Below, piece by piece: positions 39,040 through 45,817 of a stretch of DNA of 45,817 bases (the stretch's first letter is position 1; each line of letters opens with the position of its first letter). The translations under genes were made by a program, and so were the position numbers. The notes under the pieces are model-generated. The model made no database searches and was not told the DNA's origin. It was given only the letters and a program-made list of their open reading frames with translations. The stretch comes from an uncultured Collinsella sp. (GTDB lineage Bacteria > Actinomycetota > Coriobacteriia > Coriobacteriales > Coriobacteriaceae): assembly GCA_905213265.1 (NCBI GenBank), contig CAJMHR010000015.1:1-45817 (forward strand), given 5' to 3'.

Positions 39040-40056
39040 CTACAGTGAGTCTCTCTGAACGAGCTGCATGTGCATGGCGGTGGTGGTGGGCACGGCGCCA
39101 TTGATCATATCGAGCGCAATGCCTGCGGCCATGCGGCCTTCCTCGCGAAGCGGCTGACGAATGGTCGTCAACGCGGGGACGCTGCGAGCTGCGACCTCGT
39201 GGTCATCGAAGCCCACGACCGAAACGTCTTTGGGTACGCTAATTCCTGCTTCGTTGAATGCGGCGATAACGCCGGTTGCGATACGGTCCGATCCGCATAG
39301 CACGCCGTCGGCATGTATTTCGCGCGCGAGCAACCGCCGCGTGGCTTGGTAGCCGTCTCCGCTGCTCCATCCGGTATAGATGACATTTTCATCCGGAAGG
39401 CTTTCGCCCAAAATTGCACGGTAGCCGCGAAGGCGGTCGACGACGGCGGGGTTATCCTGCGGCCCCAGCACGGCAACAATGTCCTTGCGTCCGCGATCTT
39501 TCATAGCGAGCGCCGCAAAGCGTCCGCCCTCTTCGTCGTCGGAGTAGACCGTCGAGAACACGTCGCGATAGGGATGGCCCTCGAGCTGGCCGCATAACAC
39601 AGTGGGTACGCCCAGCTCGCGCAGCACCTCGAGCAGCTCACTGCCCTTGTAGGGCGAGACGTCGATGACGGCGTCAAACGAGCGGCGCTCAAAATGCTCG
39701 CGTGCGCGGTTGCGCTCATGCGAGGAAGATGCCTGCAAGATCACGGGCAAGTAAGATGACTCCGAAAGTTCCTCGGTAATGCCGCTTAAAAACTCACTGT
39801 AGGTGGGATCGCTAAACAGCTCGCTCAAAGGCTCGGTAACCAGTACGGCGATAATTTCCGTGCGTCCGACGGCGAGCGCCCGGCCGCGTGCGTTGGGAAC
39901 GAAGTTAACCTTTTTCGCCGCTGCGCGGACGCGCTTTTTAGTTTCCTCGCTAATGCGGGGGGAGTCGTTGAGGGCACGCGATGCCGTGGAGCGCGAAACA
40001 CCGGCAGCTTCAGCAACCTCGGCAAGCGTGGGTGCGGTGCGTGCTGGTTGGGTCAT
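39040..40056 (-). CDS. ebgR: LacI-family repressor of the beta-galactosidase cluster (EbgR-like)
   Basis: A 338-residue regulator. Helix-turn-helix LAEVAEAAGVSRSTASRALN at 11-30, hinge NARGRALAVGRTEIIAVLV, then a periplasmic-binding-protein-like sugar domain (about 66-335; VVGFDDHEVAARSVPALTTI). It starts at ATG 40056 after GGAGA and is divergent from ebgA with three LacI-type operators between, so it should repress ebgACI until a galactoside binds. Confidence 0.9.
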   Translation of the reverse strand: MTQPARTAPTLAEVAEAAGVSRSTASRALNDSPRISEETKKRVRAAAKKVNFVPNARGRALAVGRTEIIAVLVTEPLSELFSDPTYSEFLSGITEELSESSYLPVILQASSSHERNRAREHFERRSFDAVIDVSPYKGSELLEVLRELGVPTVLCGQLEGHPYRDVFSTVYSDDEEGGRFAALAMKDRGRKDIVAVLGPQDNPAVVDRLRGYRAILGESLPDENVIYTGWSSGDGYQATRRLLAREIHADGVLCGSDRIATGVIAAFNEAGISVPKDVSVVGFDDHEVAARSVPALTTIRQPLREEGRMAAGIALDMINGAVPTTTAMHMQLVQRDSL

Positions 40057-40298
40057 GGCGTCTCCTGTGCAATTGGGTCGGTGGGCTATCGATAAAGGCT
40101 AATGCGGATACAGATTACTATAGCGCGCGTGAACGGCGTCCATGGTATCCGGTGGCCGGTGTCGTTTTGCAATCAAACTGCGACTGAGCACGGCATGTAT
40201 GGGCGAGACATAGGCAGGCGCGACAGTTGCCTGTGAGTTCAAGAACGATGCCCCGTGCTGTGCACCTAAGCTTAGGGTGACATAAGTAGCATGGTTGT

Positions 40299-40312
40299 AC
40301 AACCGGTTGCAC
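40299..40312. promoter_or_regulatory. EbgR operator O1
   Basis: ACAACCGGTTGCAC with the central CG of LacI-family sites. Upstream member of three identical 14-bp sites; 45 bp before O2. Confidence 0.85.
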
Positions 40313-40343
40313 CGTTAATCCGACAAAATCGACCGTTCGGCGG

Positions 40344-40357
40344 ACAACCGGTTGCAC
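40344..40357. promoter_or_regulatory. EbgR operator O2, overlapping the -35 box
   Basis: ACAACCGGTTGCAC; its last six bases are the -35 hexamer TTGCAC of the predicted ebgA promoter. Confidence 0.87.
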
Positions 40358-40381
40358 AGATTTTTGTACCGCCCGTAAGAT
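40352..40381 (+). promoter_or_regulatory. Predicted ebgA promoter
   Basis: TTGCAC (40352-40357), 18 bp, TAAGAT (40376-40381). It is flanked by O2 on the -35 and O3 just after the -10, so a bound repressor would block it directly. Confidence 0.6.
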
Positions 40382-40385
40382 AAGG

Positions 40386-40399
40386 ACAACCGGTTGCAC
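40386..40399. promoter_or_regulatory. EbgR operator O3, at the transcription start
   Basis: ACAACCGGTTGCAC, 42 bp after O2 and right behind the -10 box. The rest of the 376-bp ebgR-ebgA spacer (40057-40298) shows no clear feature. Confidence 0.87.
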
Positions 40400-40432
40400 A
40401 AAGAAGCACTACGATGACGAAGGAGCATCACC

Positions 40433-43400
40433 ATGGACGCCATTAACGATTGGGAAAACCAAGCGCTCACCCACAGGAACCGCCTGGCACCCCATGCGTA
40501 CTTTATGGGTTATGAGACCGCCGATCTCGCCGCTACGTACAGCCGCGAGCTGTCGCGCGGATTTGTCCAGCTGTCCGGCTCGTGGCAGTTCCGCCTTTTT
40601 GAGGGCCCCGCGGCCGTCTCCAACGAAGCACTTTGCACGTACGAGCCCGAGTGGGATCACGTGGAGGTTCCGCACCTGTGGCAGGTAGACGGCTATGGCA
40701 ACCTTGCCTACACCGACGAGGGTTTTCCGTTCCCGGTGGATCAGCCGTTCGTTCCCTCCGACGACCCTACGGGCGTCTACCAACGCATCGTCAAACTTCC
40801 CGCCGTGCCTGCCGGCGCTCGCGAGATTATTCGCTTCGACGGTATCGAGAGCTACGGCGAGCTGTATGTCAACGGCAAGTTTATCGGCATGACCAAGGGT
40901 TCGCGCCTGTCCGCCGAGTTTGACGTGACCGACGCGCTCGTCGAGGGCGACAACCTGTTTGCGGTCAAGGTTCTGCAGTACAGCGATGGTAGCTACATCG
41001 AGGACCAGGACATGTGGTGGGCCTCGGGCATCTTCCGCGATGTGTACCTCATGCAGCGTCCCGCCGCGCATCTGGTCGACTTTAGGTTCCGCACGCACCG
41101 CGAGGGCGATGCCGCTCTGATCACGCTCGATACGGTTGCCGAGGGCGCAAGTCGCGTCGTGTATACGCTCAGCGATGGCCAGAATGTGGTCGCTACGGGC
41201 GAGTGCGTCGACGGCCATGCCGAGTGCAGCGTTGCCGATGCCCACTTCTGGAACCCCGAGGACCCCTTCCTCTATGACCTTACGCTTGAGGTCTACGACG
41301 GCGACGAGGTCAGCGAGTACGTTCCGCATCGCCAAGGCCTTGCCGAGGTGACGGTCGAGGGCAATCATATCTACCTCAACGGCACCTACTTTAAGATGCA
41401 TGGCGTCAACCGCCACGACCACGACGATCACAAGGGCCGCGCCGTGGGTCTCGAGCGCATGCGCCGCGACCTGGAGCTCATGAAGCAGCACAACATCAAC
41501 GCGGTGCGCACGTCCCACTACGCCAACGATCCGCGCTTCTACGAGCTGTGCGACGAGTACGGCATCATGCTGGTCGCCGAGACCGATATGGAGAGCCACG
41601 GCTTCGAGAATATCGGCAATATCGCCCTGGTCACCGACGACCCTGCCTGGGAGCCGGCTTACGTTGACCGTGTTGAGCGCCTGGTGATGCAGGAACGCAA
41701 CCACGCGTGCATCATCATGTGGTCGATGGGCAACGAGAGCGGCTATGGCTGCAACATCCGCGCGATGTACGCCAAAGCTCACGAGCTCGACGGTCGTCCG
41801 GTCCACTACGAGGAGGATCGCAACGCCGATACCGTCGACGTCATTTCCACCATGTACTCCCGCGTGTCGCAGATGAACGACTTTGGCGAGCATCCGTTCC
41901 CCAAGCCGCGCATCAACTGCGAGTACGGCCACTCCATGGGTAATGGTCCCGGAGGCCTGTCCGAGTACCAGGAGGTCTTCGATCGCTGGGATTGCATCCA
42001 AGGCCAGTTTATTTGGGAATGGTGCGACCACGGTTTGGCTGCTGTGACCGAGGACGGCGTTGCCTACGACATGTATGGCGGCGACAACGGCGATTACCCC
42101 AACAACAGCAACTTCTGCATCGACGGCATGGTGTTCCCCTGGCAGCAGCCGAGCCCGGGCCTTACCGAGTACGGCCAAGTCATCTGCCCGGTTCGCATGG
42201 CCTACGATGCCGAGGCGGGCGAGCTGACCGTCACCAACAAGCGTTGGTTTACCACCCTCGAGGATGTCTGCCTGTCGGCGGAGACCCTGGTGGACGGCGA
42301 CGTGGTCTGCCGCAAGACGCTCATGCCCGGTGCGGTTGCCCCCGGCGAGTCCGTCCAGCTTCCGCTGGTGATTCGCGAGGCCGCAGTGGGCGAGACCCTG
42401 CTGACTGTGCACGCCTACACCATGGCGGCTCACGCCTGGTGCGAGCCGATGTTCCAACTGGGTGCAAGCCAGTTTGCCATCGCAAACCATCCGGCGCCGG
42501 CAATTGCCGCCCCCACTCGTCCTGAGCTTACGGTCGAGGAGACCGAGCAGGAGATTCGTATTCGCTCCCTCAACGGCGAGCTGACCTTCAGCAAGGTCAA
42601 CGGTACCGTGAGCGAGTGGAAGGCATCCGGTCGCGACGTCATGACCTCCGGTCCCCAGGTTGGTTTTTGGCATCCGCTCGTCGATAACCACGCCCAGGAG
42701 TACGACTCCCTGTGGAAGGATAACTTCATCGATGTGATGCAGACGTCTACCCGCAATGTTTCTTGGAAGCAGGACGACAATGCGGTCGTCGTTACCGTGA
42801 GCCAGCGTATCGCTCCTCCCGTCCGCGCGTTCGGCATGCGCGTCGAGCTCGTCTATACCGTGCTTCCGAGTGGCCGCGTCGACCTCAAGGTTTCCGGCGA
42901 GCCCTACGGCGACTATTCGGACATTATCCCGCGCATCGGCATCTCCTTCGAGGTTCCCGGTTGTGATCGTGCCGTCGAGTGGTATGGCCACGGCCCGGGC
43001 GAGAACTATCCGGACTCGCTGAGCGCCAACCCGGTCGGTCATTACCGCACTACGGTCGACGACATGTTCACGCCCTACGTTATGCCCCAGGACTGCGCCA
43101 ACCGCGAGGGTACCCGCTGGGTCGCCCTGCGCTCCAGCCACGGTGACGGTCTGGTCGTGACGCGTCCGAGCGACGCCGCTTCCAATCCGTTCTCGTTCTC
43201 CGCATGGCCCTATAGCTGCGAGGCTATCGATAACGCCAAGCATGTCTACGATCTTGTCCCGGGCGACACGGTTACGGTCAACATCAACGACCAGCTGCTC
43301 GGCCTTGGCTCGAACTCTTGGGGTTCCGAGGTGCTCGATTCCTATCGCACCCGTTTTGAGAGCTTCAGCTTTGAGGTGTCCCTGCGACCGCTGACGTCTG

Positions 43401-43441
43401 CCGATCTGGCTCAGGCGCTGGCACCCATTAAGGAGGCATAA
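40433..43441 (+). CDS. ebgA: Beta-galactosidase, GH2 family, large subunit (EbgA type)
   Basis: A 1002-residue GH2 enzyme that hydrolyses lactose and other beta-galactosides in the cytosol. Order: sugar-binding jelly roll (about 45-220), Ig-like domain (about 220-320), TIM barrel (about 320-610), second Ig-like part, and the C-terminal bgal-small-N domain (about 700-995). Acid/base Glu435 sits in WSMGNESGYG, nucleophile Glu497 in INCEYGHSMGNGPGG; QDMWWASGIFRDVYL and GVNRHDHDDHKGRAV are family hallmarks. There is no signal peptide. AAGGAGC precedes ATG 40433. The ebgC-like gene directly downstream points to EbgA rather than LacZ. Confidence 0.95.
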   Translation: MDAINDWENQALTHRNRLAPHAYFMGYETADLAATYSRELSRGFVQLSGSWQFRLFEGPAAVSNEALCTYEPEWDHVEVPHLWQVDGYGNLAYTDEGFPFPVDQPFVPSDDPTGVYQRIVKLPAVPAGAREIIRFDGIESYGELYVNGKFIGMTKGSRLSAEFDVTDALVEGDNLFAVKVLQYSDGSYIEDQDMWWASGIFRDVYLMQRPAAHLVDFRFRTHREGDAALITLDTVAEGASRVVYTLSDGQNVVATGECVDGHAECSVADAHFWNPEDPFLYDLTLEVYDGDEVSEYVPHRQGLAEVTVEGNHIYLNGTYFKMHGVNRHDHDDHKGRAVGLERMRRDLELMKQHNINAVRTSHYANDPRFYELCDEYGIMLVAETDMESHGFENIGNIALVTDDPAWEPAYVDRVERLVMQERNHACIIMWSMGNESGYGCNIRAMYAKAHELDGRPVHYEEDRNADTVDVISTMYSRVSQMNDFGEHPFPKPRINCEYGHSMGNGPGGLSEYQEVFDRWDCIQGQFIWEWCDHGLAAVTEDGVAYDMYGGDNGDYPNNSNFCIDGMVFPWQQPSPGLTEYGQVICPVRMAYDAEAGELTVTNKRWFTTLEDVCLSAETLVDGDVVCRKTLMPGAVAPGESVQLPLVIREAAVGETLLTVHAYTMAAHAWCEPMFQLGASQFAIANHPAPAIAAPTRPELTVEETEQEIRIRSLNGELTFSKVNGTVSEWKASGRDVMTSGPQVGFWHPLVDNHAQEYDSLWKDNFIDVMQTSTRNVSWKQDDNAVVVTVSQRIAPPVRAFGMRVELVYTVLPSGRVDLKVSGEPYGDYSDIIPRIGISFEVPGCDRAVEWYGHGPGENYPDSLSANPVGHYRTTVDDMFTPYVMPQDCANREGTRWVALRSSHGDGLVVTRPSDAASNPFSFSAWPYSCEAIDNAKHVYDLVPGDTVTVNINDQLLGLGSNSWGSEVLDSYRTRFESFSFEVSLRPLTSADLAQALAPIKEA

Positions 43442-43444
43442 GTC

Positions 43445-43900
43445 ATGCATATCTTTAACTCGCGTGCCGATTTCGACGCCCAGATGAAGTCCGTCAAGAA
43501 GTGGATGCGTACCGGTCAGGCACTCGACGGCGTTTCTGAACTGCAGCACGATGTGGCGTACTCTATCGGCGACTCGCTGGTGTATTGGTGGGTGAACGCC
43601 CACGAGGCGGCTACTGCCGATCTGGTCGGTCACCGTCGCTACCATGCCGTGCTCGCCCCGCTCGACGGCAATCTGACCGTTGAGGTGGCTTTCAAGGCTG
43701 ATCTTACCTGTACGCGCGCCTACAGCGATATCGATGATCGCGAGCGCTTTGAGGGTACGGGGGAGACCGTGACGATTCCCACCGGCGGCGTTGCCGTCGT
43801 CGAAATTGACGAGGCCTACCGTGTCGTGGCCGATGCCGCGGATCCCCGCGTCGTGGTACTGCACGTGACAGTCGAAGGTTATTCCTTCCCCAACAAGTAG
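43445..43900 (+). CDS. ebgC: Beta-galactosidase small subunit (EbgC, YhcH/YjgK/YiaL family)
   Basis: A 151-residue beta-barrel protein. In E. coli, EbgC binds EbgA and is needed for full activity. It matches that protein along its length: KKWMRTGQALDGV, VAYSIGDSLVYWW, TGHRRY-type VGHRRYHAVLAPL, YSDIDDRERFEGTGETV, and the C-terminal VTVEGYSFPNK. The start lies 3 bp after the ebgA stop, with GGAGG inside the end of ebgA, so the two are made together. Confidence 0.92.
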   Translation: MHIFNSRADFDAQMKSVKKWMRTGQALDGVSELQHDVAYSIGDSLVYWWVNAHEAATADLVGHRRYHAVLAPLDGNLTVEVAFKADLTCTRAYSDIDDRERFEGTGETVTIPTGGVAVVEIDEAYRVVADAADPRVVVLHVTVEGYSFPNK

Positions 43901-43932
43901 TATTCGTCCGCCTGGACGTTTGCTTCGCGCCG

Positions 43933-43978
43933 TTAAGGGGGATGGCTTTGTTGACTCCCTTTTCCCCATTCCCCTTAG
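43933..43978. repeat. Inverted repeat between ebgC and ygjI
   Basis: TTAAGGGGGATGG pairs with CCATTCCCCTTAG-type sequence at 43966-43978 (wobbles only), around a pyrimidine-rich loop. Confidence 0.45.
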
Positions 43979-43986
43979 CAGGTGCG

Positions 43987-44021
43987 CCGTCCGTGTTTGC
44001 ACTTGCAGCTCGGACGGTTTT
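43987..44021 (+). terminator. Possible terminator between ebgC and ygjI
   Basis: CCGTCCG (43987-43993) with CGGACGG (44011-44017), inner TGCA/TGCA, then TTTTAG. Weak enough that part of the transcription may read into the permease gene. Confidence 0.5.
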
Positions 44022-44053
44022 AGATGACATTTAACAGATGATTGGGAGGGCTT

Positions 44054-45517
44054 ATGAGCTCTGAAAAACGAGGAACGATTGGTTCGTTCGCTCTGCTGGG
44101 CATGACGGTCGCCGCCGTGTTCGGTATCAAGAACATCATCAACAACAACGCGGCCATCGGCTTGGCAGCTGCGCCGTCGTTCTTCTTCGCCACGCTTTTG
44201 TACTTTGTCCCCTATACCCTGGTTACCGCCGAGTTCGTCGGCCTCAACAAGGACTCCGAGTCTGGCGTGTACGCATGGGTTAAGACCTCGATGGGTGGTC
44301 GCTGGGCGTTCCTGACGGCATTTAGCTACTGGTTCGTTAACCTGTTCTTCTTTGCGTCCGTCCTGCCCAACGTCATCATCTACGCGAGCTACGTGTTCTT
44401 TGGTGCCAACGCCGAGCTTTCGCAGCTGTGGATCACCATTATCGAGATCGTCGTCTTTGCTATCGCCACGTGGGTTTCGACCAAGGGCGCTAAGTGGATC
44501 GGCTCCATTTCCTCCTTCGGTTCGACCGCGGCTCTCGGCCTGACCGCCGTGTTCATCCTACTGTCCCTGGCTGCTGCCTTTGGCGGCGTTGAGTTCGCTA
44601 CGGCTCCTACTCCCGCTAACATGGCTCCCGACATGAGCAACTTCGCAACTGCGTGGGGCTTCTTCGGTACGCTTGCCTGGATCATCCAGGGCGTTGGCGG
44701 CGCTGAGTCTGTCGGCGTGTTCCTTAACGACCTTAAGGGTGGCGTCAAGGCCTTCGTGCGCACCGTCGTTATCGCCGGCCTGACCATCGGCCTTCTGTAT
44801 GCAGGCGCTTCGCTGCTGGTTAACCTGTTCATCCCCGAGGGCGGCGTTGCCATCTCCACCGGTATCTTCGACGTATTCGGCGCTGTCTTTGCCCACTTTG
44901 GCATTCCCATGGAAGTGTCTACGCGCGCCATCGGCTTGATCCTTCTCGCCGCCACGCTGGGCTCCCTCATGATGTGGACCTCCGCTCCCATCAAGGTCTT
45001 CTTCACCGAGATCCCCAAGGGCGTCTTTGGTAGCAAAATCGTCGAGCTCAACGAGCACGGCATTCCTGCCCGCGCTGCCTGGCTGCAGTTCGCCATCGTC
45101 GTCCCCATCCTGATCATCCCGGCCCTGGGCTCCGGTAACCTCGACGACCTGCTCATGATCGTCACCAACATGACTGCTGCCACCGCTCTGCTCCCACCGC
45201 TGCTGATTTTGCTTGCCTACTTTATGCTGCGCAAGAACTTTGACGCCGCTCCCCGTGGCTTCCGCATGGGTTCGCGCAGCTTTGGCCTGGTCGTTGCCGC
45301 ATTCCTGCTTGTGGTCTTCTGCTTCGTGCTTATCTGCGGCACCATTCCGCTCGATCAGCCGCTGTGGCTGACGCTGGTCTACAACGTTGGCGGTGTGGTT
45401 GTCTTCTTGGGCCTTGCCGTGATGTGGTACAACCGCTACATCAACCGCCTGCGCGAGACCGATCCCGAGGCCGCCGAGAACGAGCTTCGCCCTTCCGTCC
45501 TCGATATGATGGAGTAG
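44054..45517 (+). CDS. ygjI: APC-superfamily permease (YgjI-like)
   Basis: A 487-residue carrier with twelve or more helices and the APC start GSFALLGMTVAAVFGIKNII. It resembles the YgjI/YjeM/GadC branch: GLNKDSESGVYAWVKTSMGG, VGGAESVGVFLNDLKGGVKA, ARAAWLQFAIVVPILIIPAL. In E. coli, ygjI follows ebgC directly, as here. APC carriers move amino acids and amines, so a link to galactoside use is not obvious; perhaps an amino-sugar or amino-acid exchange. ATG 44054 follows GGGAGGG. Confidence 0.88.
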   Translation: MSSEKRGTIGSFALLGMTVAAVFGIKNIINNNAAIGLAAAPSFFFATLLYFVPYTLVTAEFVGLNKDSESGVYAWVKTSMGGRWAFLTAFSYWFVNLFFFASVLPNVIIYASYVFFGANAELSQLWITIIEIVVFAIATWVSTKGAKWIGSISSFGSTAALGLTAVFILLSLAAAFGGVEFATAPTPANMAPDMSNFATAWGFFGTLAWIIQGVGGAESVGVFLNDLKGGVKAFVRTVVIAGLTIGLLYAGASLLVNLFIPEGGVAISTGIFDVFGAVFAHFGIPMEVSTRAIGLILLAATLGSLMMWTSAPIKVFFTEIPKGVFGSKIVELNEHGIPARAAWLQFAIVVPILIIPALGSGNLDDLLMIVTNMTAATALLPPLLILLAYFMLRKNFDAAPRGFRMGSRSFGLVVAAFLLVVFCFVLICGTIPLDQPLWLTLVYNVGGVVVFLGLAVMWYNRYINRLRETDPEAAENELRPSVLDMME

Positions 45518-45564
45518 CGGCTAGTATTAATCTACGGCTGTGGAATAAATCGATTCCCTTTCCT

Positions 45565-45600
45565 AAGGAGGGGCCTTACGAGGCCCCTCCTTTTGTGTTT
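45565..45600 (+). terminator. Terminator of ygjI
   Basis: Stem AAGGAGGGGCCT / AGGCCCCTCCTT (12 bp perfect), loop TACG, then TTGTGTTTT. Confidence 0.9.
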
Positions 45601-45633
45601 TGGGGCATGGTTTTGGCCCCCGTGGTCAAAAAA

Positions 45634-45674
45634 TGCCAAATATGAGTACTGTTGCAAAAGAAGTGCCATATTTT
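45634..45674. repeat. TGCCAAATATG ... GTGCCATATTT inverted/direct repeat
   Basis: AAATATG (45638-45644) and CATATTT (45667-45673) are inverted, each preceded by TGCC. The A/T-rich block stands out from its surroundings and may be a promoter or a dispersed repeat. The rest of 45600-45817 shows only a CCCTTTAAAGGG palindrome near 45722. Confidence 0.45.
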
Positions 45675-45817
45675 TCGGCCTGCTCTGGGCGAAAATGGGC
45701 TCAAAATCGATTTATCTAACTCCCTTTAAAGGGCGTTTGACGGCTTTCAACCTCTTCGAATCGATCGCGCGAATTTTTGTGGTGTAAGAGGGAGGGCCGC
45801 GTCAGCGCCCCCTGCGC

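Noticed and set aside
40409..44002. Open frame of 1197 codons on the minus strand opposite ebgA/ebgC
   Set aside because: It is the mirror of strongly G/C-biased codons in clearly recognised genes; it has no recognisable domain and no ribosome site. The same holds for long minus-strand frames opposite htpG (14361-16313), ppc (28528-30342) and aspS (36866-38968).

Overview
The window looks like chromosomal DNA of a gut coriobacterium, most likely Collinsella or a close relative. The basis is high G+C with G/C-rich third codon positions, two adjacent YhgE/Pip proteins, a VanRS-like pair, an N-terminal-only larC, a non-discriminating-type AspRS, and intergenic spaces full of long perfect hairpins. 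The genus is inferred from overall character, not from a marker gene. No phage, IS element, rRNA or CRISPR array is visible.

Layout. 1-412: 3' part of tRNA-Arg(ACG), its terminator, and a second copy of both, with a folded ~100-nt element between. 413-4258: a large TPR-like protein of unknown function and an AAA-type ATPase behind six TGYTAAA repeats. 4327-4681: tRNA-Ser(GCT) with the same tail-duplication architecture as the first tRNA. 4741-11439: envelope and phosphate signalling: a D-Ala-D-Ala carboxypeptidase divergent from a VanR/VanS-like pair, then pstB and a PhoB/PhoR-like pair. 11635-14242: a capsule-type Wzz, BY-kinase and phosphatase module, then a GNAT acetyltransferase. 14445-16469: htpG. 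16947-21917: two abutting YhgE/Pip membrane proteins. 22119-25945: an EamA exporter, an M20D amidohydrolase and an MFS carrier. 26251-30636: hisS and ppc. 31389-36003: lactate racemization genes: larA (one-base frameshift), larD-like channel, and on the other strand larB, larC1 and a TetR regulator. Then serB, aspS, and 39040-45517 an ebgR/ebgA/ebgC/ygjI-type beta-galactosidase cluster with three near-identical operators.

How genes work together. The ebg cluster shows the clearest regulatory logic: a LacI-family repressor reads away from the enzyme genes, and three ACAACCGGTTGCAC operators overlap the predicted ebgA promoter. The lar genes encode a nickel-pincer lactate racemase, a probable lactate channel and two of the three cofactor-building functions; larE and the C-terminal half of LarC are not in the window. 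The two two-component systems sit next to a peptidoglycan-trimming enzyme and a phosphate-transport ATPase, their probable functional partners.

The most unusual signal is intergenic. Long hairpins recur in pairs that share a short constant module (internal loop or apical part) while their stems are perfectly self-complementary yet unrelated from locus to locus. Covarying base pairs occur between members. The two tRNA loci carry another pair of covarying folded elements, bordered by inverted T-arm copies and duplicated tRNA tails. These are the best candidates here for an undescribed system.
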